Assembly (NCBI GenBank): GCA_050011095.1
Contig: JBEKJU010000155.1
Location: 1 to 8,263, forward strand
Source: JBEKJU01 sp050011095
Lineage (GTDB): Bacteria; Desulfobacterota; Syntrophorhabdia; Syntrophorhabdales; WCHB1-27
DNA: 8,263 nucleotides
Direction of reading: 5' to 3'
Both the position numbers and the translations under genes were made by a program. This document shows positions 4,310 through 8,263 of this stretch, in pieces. The notes beneath the pieces were generated by a model, which worked only from the letters and a program-made list of their open reading frames with translations, had not been told where the DNA came from and did no database searches. Position 1 is the first letter of the stretch. Each line of letters starts with the position of its first letter.

Positions 4310-6531
4310 TATTTTCGCTGTTCCTAGTCGGATTCATCTCCATGCTCGGCCAGGTGACGATCCTCCGCGAGCTGAACGTCGCCTTCTACGGCATCGAGCT
4401 TATCTACACGATGGCCATAGGCGTCTGGCTCTTCTGGACGGCGGCGGGGGCCCTCCTCTTTCGCCGCACAGCGCCGTCAGATGCGAAAATCGCCCTCCTC
4501 TTTTTCGCCCTCGCCGTGATCCTCCCCGCCGATGTGCTCTTCTTGCGGGCGGGCCGCCTCTTCTTCGCAGGCGTGCCCGGCGCCTATCTCTCCTTCTTCC
4601 GGCAGATGGCCCTCCTTGTCATCTCCCTTTTGCCCGTGGGGCTCTCCCTGGGACTCCTCTTTCAATGGGCCGCGCGGCTTTCCGCGCAAAGAGGCACGAG
4701 CCTGCCCCTTGCATACGCGACGGAGAGCGCGGGAGGCGTCATCGGCGGGGCCGCCTCCACGCTTTTCCTCGCGTGGGGCATGCAGAACTTCGCGGCCTCG
4801 GCCGCGTGCGGCCTTGCCTGCATCGCAGCGCCCGTCCTCTATCCGCGCCTAGGGACGTCCCTCCGGCTGGCGGGGGCGGTCGCGGGCGCGGTCCTGATCC
4901 TCGCCATCGCCGCATCAAACCCCATAGAAGAACGGGCGACCGCGTGGAACCACCCCGGTCTCGTAGTAAGCAGGGACACCCCCTACGGCCGGGTAACGGT
5001 CACCGCGCTCGCGGACCAGATCACGGTCTTCGAGAACGACGCCCTCGCATTCGAGACGCAGGGCAGGGAGATCGAGACCTTCTGCCACCTCCCCGCCCTT
5101 CAGCACGCCGGGCCGAATATCCCTAACATCCTCCTCCTCGGCGGGATCGAGGGCATGGGCAGGGAGCTTCTCAAGCACAACCCCCAAAGGGTCGATTGGG
5201 TGGAGCTTAACCGGGCCGAGGTGGGCCTGGTGGTCCCGCGCCTTCCGGCCGATATGCGGGACTGGATGCGCGACGGGCGCGTGCACCTGAGATTTGCCGA
5301 TCCCCGGCGCTTTTTGGAAGAGGCGGGCGCCTACGACCTTGTCATGGTCGGCATGCCCGAGCCGCTTTCGGGCCAGGCGAACCGCTTCTACACACGCGAG
5401 TTCTTCGCGGCGTGCGCCTCGCGCATGCGTCCCGGCGGCATCCTGGCGCTGCGCCTCCAAAACGGCGAAAATTTCTGGACGCCCGCAATGAAGGGCAGGG
5501 TGGAGAGCATCTACGCGGCCCTCCGGTCCGTCTTCCCCGAGGTCGTCTTTCTGCCCGGCGATTCGAACGTCGTGACCGCCTCGTCCGCCCCGCTGCCCAC
5601 GGACCCGGAGGTCCTGATCGGCAGGTTGCGCTCGAGGGGTATCAGGACCACCCTGGTCCGCCCGCCCTATATCCGCTACCTCTACTCGAACGACAGGTAC
5701 TCGGAAATACGGAGGATGCTCAAGAACGCCGGGGCGCCTCCGAATACGGACCTCCGGCCGGTCTGCTATCGCTACACGGTCGTGATCTGGCTGTCGAAAT
5801 TCTTCCCCTCCCTCGCATCCGGAGGCCCCCCGGCACGAAGCGCCATTTCCACCCGCTCCGCCGGACCCTGGGTCGCCGGAGGCGCCCTCGCCGTCCTTTT
5901 TTGCGTGGCGCGACGGCGCGGGCGGCTCCGGCGCATCATGCTGGCCGGCGTCGCGGGCTTCGCGGGCATGGCGCTGGAATCGGTCCTGATCCTTTACTAC
6001 CAGGTGAAACAGGGCATCCTCTATCAGGATATCGGCCTGCTCCTCATGAGCTTCATGGCGGGTCTCGCCCTGGGGGCCTTTGCGACGGAAAAGGCGATCA
6101 CCGCGGGTGGCGGGACCAGGCGCGTCAAATCCTTTGCTATCGGTCTTTTGGTGGGGTTCTCACTCCTCTGCGGCCTCGTCTCCCTGCAGCTTGCCGCGTC
6201 GGGCGCGGAAGCGGGCCTTGCCCGGACAATCCTTCTGCTCGTTTCTTCCGGCTTCGCGGTCGCGGGCATCTTTACCTGCGCGAGCCGCTATGATACCGGG
6301 TTGCCTTCGTTGGCGGATCGGAACGGCTGGGAAGAAGAGGCGAGGGCTACAGGAAAAGGGGAAAGATGGGGCGAAGAAGGCGATGCATTAGCGCCGCTCT
6401 ACGGCGCCGACCTTGCCGGAGGCTGCCTCGGCGCGCTCCTCGCCGGTCTTCTCATGATCCCTCTGGCGGGTCTGCCCTCCACCACCCTTTGGACGGCATT
6501 ATCGGCCCTCCTCGCGCTCCTGCTCGTATAA
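4306..6531 (+). CDS. polytopic membrane protein with spermidine-synthase-like domain
   Basis: This is a 741-residue inner-membrane protein. Hydrophobic segments lie near residues 2-20, 32-52, 62-80, 98-119, 142-159, 161-179 and 186-204, then after the soluble domain near 521-535, 544-565, 576-594, 610-629, 640-658, 699-719 and 722-741. Residues about 220-500 resemble spermidine synthases: DTPYGRVTVT, HLPALQH, LLLGGIEGMGRE (a degenerate AdoMet glycine loop), VELN (E300) and NRFYTREFF. The canonical catalytic Asp of the D-S-T-D-P motif is replaced (G349; the second Asp is E352), so polyamine synthesis is unlikely. This matches the 'fused MFS/spermidine synthase' type of protein. It starts by ATGA overlap with the Memo-AMMECR1 gene, so it is probably part of the same operon and process. 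A purine-rich hydrophilic loop (about residues 664-696) looks like an extra insertion. Confidence 0.85.
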   Translation: MIFSLFLVGFISMLGQVTILRELNVAFYGIELIYTMAIGVWLFWTAAGALLFRRTAPSDAKIALLFFALAVILPADVLFLRAGRLFFAGVPGAYLSFFRQMALLVISLLPVGLSLGLLFQWAARLSAQRGTSLPLAYATESAGGVIGGAASTLFLAWGMQNFAASAACGLACIAAPVLYPRLGTSLRLAGAVAGAVLILAIAASNPIEERATAWNHPGLVVSRDTPYGRVTVTALADQITVFENDALAFETQGREIETFCHLPALQHAGPNIPNILLLGGIEGMGRELLKHNPQRVDWVELNRAEVGLVVPRLPADMRDWMRDGRVHLRFADPRRFLEEAGAYDLVMVGMPEPLSGQANRFYTREFFAACASRMRPGGILALRLQNGENFWTPAMKGRVESIYAALRSVFPEVVFLPGDSNVVTASSAPLPTDPEVLIGRLRSRGIRTTLVRPPYIRYLYSNDRYSEIRRMLKNAGAPPNTDLRPVCYRYTVVIWLSKFFPSLASGGPPARSAISTRSAGPWVAGGALAVLFCVARRRGRLRRIMLAGVAGFAGMALESVLILYYQVKQGILYQDIGLLLMSFMAGLALGAFATEKAITAGGGTRRVKSFAIGLLVGFSLLCGLVSLQLAASGAEAGLARTILLLVSSGFAVAGIFTCASRYDTGLPSLADRNGWEEEARATGKGERWGEEGDALAPLYGADLAGGCLGALLAGLLMIPLAGLPSTTLWTALSALLALLLV

Positions 6532-6553
6532 AATAGCGGGCGGGCAGCACTTT

Positions 6554-6571
6554 GCCAGTGGAGGGGGCGAC
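6554..6571 (+). repeat. 18-bp direct repeat, copy 1
   Basis: GCCAGTGGAGGGGGCGAC occurs here and again, identically, at 6659-6676, with starts 105 bases apart. The second copy is followed by CGGGTACCCG. The pair may belong to a dispersed intergenic repeat family of this genome; the reverse-strand text around 578-596 looks loosely similar (CCATTGACGGGAGGGGCG), but the match is gapped. Confidence 0.7.
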
Positions 6572-6658
6572 GCGAGTCAACGGGGTATTTTTTCGCCTCC
6601 GCTCCTTCCTTTTTATGAGGGGGAGGCTCGGGGTACCCACGGAGCGGGTCGTGCTTTC

Positions 6659-6676
6659 GCCAGTGGAGGGGGCGAC
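6659..6676 (+). repeat. 18-bp direct repeat, copy 2
   Basis: Identical to the copy at 6554-6571. It directly precedes the hairpin at 6678-6699. Confidence 0.7.
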
Positions 6677-6677
6677 C

Positions 6678-6699
6678 GGGTACCCGCTTGCGGGTGTCC
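6678..6699 (+). repeat. hairpin in the convergent region
   Basis: Bases 6678-6686 pair with 6691-6699 around a CTTG loop: nine pairs as plus-strand RNA, two of them G-U. The core ACCCG/CGGGT (6682-6686 and 6691-6695) is perfect. No U-run follows, so it may act as an RNA 3'-end or barrier structure for the upstream operon rather than a classic intrinsic terminator. Confidence 0.35.
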
Positions 6700-6722
6700 C
6701 ACCAATTGCAGGCGACTTGGTA

Positions 6723-7781
6723 TTACGCCCCGGAGACAACCTCGGCGATGGCCGCGGCGACCTCCGCGGTCGTCGCCGAGCCGCCGAGGTCGGGAGTCTT
6801 GATCCCCCTGTCGCCGAGCACCACCTCTATCGCCTCTTCAATGGCGCGCGCCACGCCTTCATGACCGAGATGGCGCAGCATGAGCGCCCCCGACCATATC
6901 TGGCCGACGGGGTTCGCGATCCCTTTCCCCGCGATATCGGGGGCGGACCCGTGGACGGGCTCGAACATCGAGGGAAACGCCCTCTCAGGGTTGAGGTTCG
7001 CTGAGGCGGCTATGCCGAGGCTCCCCACTAGCGCGGGTCCTAAATCCGAGAGGATATCGCCGAAGAGGTTGCTTGCCACCACCACGTCGAACCGGTCCGG
7101 ATGGAGCACGAACTGGGCGGCCAGGTTATCGATGTGGTACTGGTCTGCGCGGACGTCGGGGTACTCGCGGGCCACCGAGCGGAATATCTCGTCCCAGTAA
7201 GGCATGGTGAAGACGATTCCATTCGACTTCGTAGCCGACGTCACGTGGCGCCTCCGCTTTGTGGCCTCGTCGAAGGCGAACCTCATGATCCTTTGGACGC
7301 CATGCCGCGTGAAGACGGCCTGCTGGATCGCCATCTCCTGCTCCGTGCCCTCGTACATCCGGCCGCCAACGTTAGAATACTCGCCCTCGTTGTTCTCCCG
7401 GACGACGCAGAAGTCGATGCTGCCGGGCGACACGTCCCGAAGGGGGCTCCGGATGCCCCTCAGGAGTCGGACAGGACGCAGGTTGACATACTGCCTAAAG
7501 GACCTCCTGATGGGGATGAGGAGTCCCCAGAGCGAGACGTCATCGGGCACACCGGGCGCGCCGACGGCCCCCAGGTAGACAGCGTTATGGCGCGCGAGCC
7601 TGTCGAGGCCGTCCTCGGGCATCATGCGCCCCTCTTTCAGGTAGTACTCACAGCCCCAGGGGAAGACATCCCACTCGTTGGTGAAGCCGAACCTTTTTCC
7701 GGCTGCGTCGATAACCCGTATTCCCGCCGGGACGACCTCTTTTCCGATGCCGTCCCCCGGGATTACGGCTATTCTCCCCAT
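6723..7781 (-). CDS. tartrate/D-malate dehydrogenase-like (isocitrate/isopropylmalate dehydrogenase family)
   Basis: This is a full-length 352-residue protein of the beta-decarboxylating dehydrogenase family, which oxidises 2-hydroxy acids with NAD and divalent metal and usually decarboxylates them. It starts at ATG 7779-7781 with MGRIAVIPGDGIGKEVVP, the family's opening. Catalytic landmarks are Y135 in EGEYSN, K185 in SATKSNG, and metal-binding aspartates D218 (HID), D242 and D246 (GDILSDLG); GSAPDIAGKGIANP (278-291) is the nucleotide-binding loop. The text SLWGLLIPIRRSFRQYVNLR fits the tartrate/D-malate branch (TtuC, DmlA) better than LeuB or Icd. A purine-rich GAGGGG about 9 bases before the ATG is a possible ribosome site. 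It follows the Fe-S gene by 33 bases on the same strand, suggesting co-transcription. Exact substrate is uncertain, since family members are promiscuous. Confidence 0.9.
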   Translation of the reverse strand: MGRIAVIPGDGIGKEVVPAGIRVIDAAGKRFGFTNEWDVFPWGCEYYLKEGRMMPEDGLDRLARHNAVYLGAVGAPGVPDDVSLWGLLIPIRRSFRQYVNLRPVRLLRGIRSPLRDVSPGSIDFCVVRENNEGEYSNVGGRMYEGTEQEMAIQQAVFTRHGVQRIMRFAFDEATKRRRHVTSATKSNGIVFTMPYWDEIFRSVAREYPDVRADQYHIDNLAAQFVLHPDRFDVVVASNLFGDILSDLGPALVGSLGIAASANLNPERAFPSMFEPVHGSAPDIAGKGIANPVGQIWSGALMLRHLGHEGVARAIEEAIEVVLGDRGIKTPDLGGSATTAEVAAAIAEVVSGA

Positions 7782-7814
7782 TGGTTCCCGCCCCTCGCGT
7801 CCATTCCCCTCACT

Positions 7815-8263
7815 TCAGGTGGTTCCGCCGGGCTCGCCTTTTACCTTGCTGGAAGGGATGCGTGACTCGCACGGCACCTTCGTCTGGCAGAGCCCGCAGC
7901 CATAGGACTCGATGCCGTATTTTTCCCTCGCGTGGGCCGCGCTGACCGTCTCTATGTACGCCTGGCACTTCAGCTTGTCATGCCCTTCACGGCTAATGGC
8001 GCCGGCCGGACATCGCCCTATGCACTTGCCGCAGACACCCTGGGTAAAGAAGAGGCAGTACGCGTGGATTCCGTCATAGGGCCTCGGCGTCGGCGGGATG
8101 GAGAGACGCGAGACGACGGAGCCGCACCGCACGGCCTTGCCAAGGGGGGTGATGAGGCCGTCGCACAGCCCGAAGGTACCGAGCCCTGAAATGTATGCGG
8201 CATGACGTTCGGACCAGGGTGAGGCGAGGCCATAGCGCGTCGAAAGTTTCGTGCCGAAGGACG
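7815..8263 (-). CDS. epoxyqueuosine-reductase-like 4Fe-4S protein, C-terminal part (cut by window edge)
   Basis: The frame is open from the right edge, giving 148 visible residues to the TGA at 7815-7817; the start is outside the window. Visible text includes WSERHAAYISGLGTFGLCDG, LGKAVRCGSVV, then two iron-sulfur cysteine groups: C69 with CGKCIGRCPAGAI (C77, C80, C84), and C99 with YGCGLCQTKVPCE (C122, C125, C131). This layout resembles the C-terminal half of QueG-like and related corrinoid/iron-sulfur reductases, with two 4Fe-4S clusters. The tail after the last Cys is short and hydrophilic. Without the N-terminal half I cannot tell a true epoxyqueuosine reductase from an unassigned homolog; the CxxCxxxCP spacing differs from the usual CxxCxxCxxxCP. 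An internal GTG near 8132 is not a likely start, because family-like sequence continues upstream of it. Confidence 0.75.
   Translation of the reverse strand, partial: SFGTKLSTRYGLASPWSERHAAYISGLGTFGLCDGLITPLGKAVRCGSVVSRLSIPPTPRPYDGIHAYCLFFTQGVCGKCIGRCPAGAISREGHDKLKCQAYIETVSAAHAREKYGIESYGCGLCQTKVPCESRIPSSKVKGEPGGTT

Larger units (their letters stand above)
6532..6722. other. convergent intergenic region with short repeats
   Basis: This 191-base stretch separates the 3' ends of the plus-strand operon and the minus-strand dehydrogenase. It contains an 18-bp direct repeat pair, two GGGTACCC palindromes (6631-6638 and 6678-6685), GCCTCC/GGAGGC pairing (6595-6600 with 6622-6627), and a six-T run (6588-6593). 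No stem is followed directly by a T-run in either orientation, so no convincing intrinsic terminator is visible. I see no gene in it. Confidence 0.6.

Noticed and set aside
5412..6293. 293-codon plus-strand frame inside the membrane-protein gene
   Set aside because: Arg/Pro/Gly-rich shadow translation with no family sequence, while the main frame is full of helices and synthase motifs.
4306..6531. Calling the third operon gene a true spermidine synthase (speE)
   Set aside because: The canonical catalytic Asp is replaced and the domain is embedded in a polytopic membrane protein.
6723..7781. 3-isopropylmalate dehydrogenase (leuB) or isocitrate dehydrogenase
   Set aside because: Same superfamily, but the SLWGL...QYVNLRPV segment and YHIDNL text fit the tartrate/D-malate branch better, and no leucine genes are adjacent.
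1..8263. RNA genes, CRISPR arrays, riboswitches
   Set aside because: No tRNA or rRNA-like sequence, no regularly spaced repeats and no recognisable riboswitch core were seen on either strand by eye.

Overview
The window reads as a GC-rich bacterial chromosome segment. Twin-arginine and lipoprotein-type export signals, consensus sigma70-type promoters and an AmmeMemoRadiSam (AMR) cassette suggest a Gram-negative, probably anaerobic lineage. Desulfobacterota or a related candidate phylum is my guess; no taxonomic marker such as rRNA is present.

Layout. Bases 1-108 are the last 35 codons of an IS630-family transposase, so the left edge is the right end of an insertion sequence. It abuts a minus-strand gene (116-517) for a small two-helix membrane protein, whose stop codon lies at the apparent IS boundary. 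The 288-base gap 518-805 holds a strong plus-strand promoter built into a perfect 10-bp inverted repeat, a perfect 11-bp hairpin flanked by 8-bp direct repeats, and a second GC-rich inverted repeat. It leads into an HD-domain phosphohydrolase gene (806-1399).

A second good promoter (1459-1488) starts the main unit, a tight three-gene operon at 1518-6531. It encodes (1) an AMR radical SAM enzyme (AmrS) with a Tat motif and a lipobox, (2) a Memo-like domain (AmrB) fused to an AMMECR1 domain (AmrA) behind a Sec-type signal peptide, and (3) a 741-residue polytopic membrane protein with a spermidine-synthase-like domain. The first two genes are 2 bases apart with the Shine-Dalgarno inside the upstream gene; the second and third overlap by ATGA. 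The biochemical function of the AMR system is, to my knowledge, not established. What stands out is that every product carries an export or membrane signal, and AmrS has an extra CxxCH (haem-c-like) segment ahead of its usual N-terminal cysteine cluster. The window may therefore encode an envelope-located version of the system.

A 191-base convergent intergenic region (6532-6722) contains an 18-bp direct repeat pair and small hairpins. Beyond it, on the minus strand, lie a tartrate/D-malate dehydrogenase-like enzyme (6723-7781) and, 33 bases upstream of that gene, the C-terminal part of an epoxyqueuosine-reductase-like 4Fe-4S protein running off the right edge (7815-8263). These two probably form a separate transcription unit. 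No tRNA, rRNA or CRISPR array was seen.
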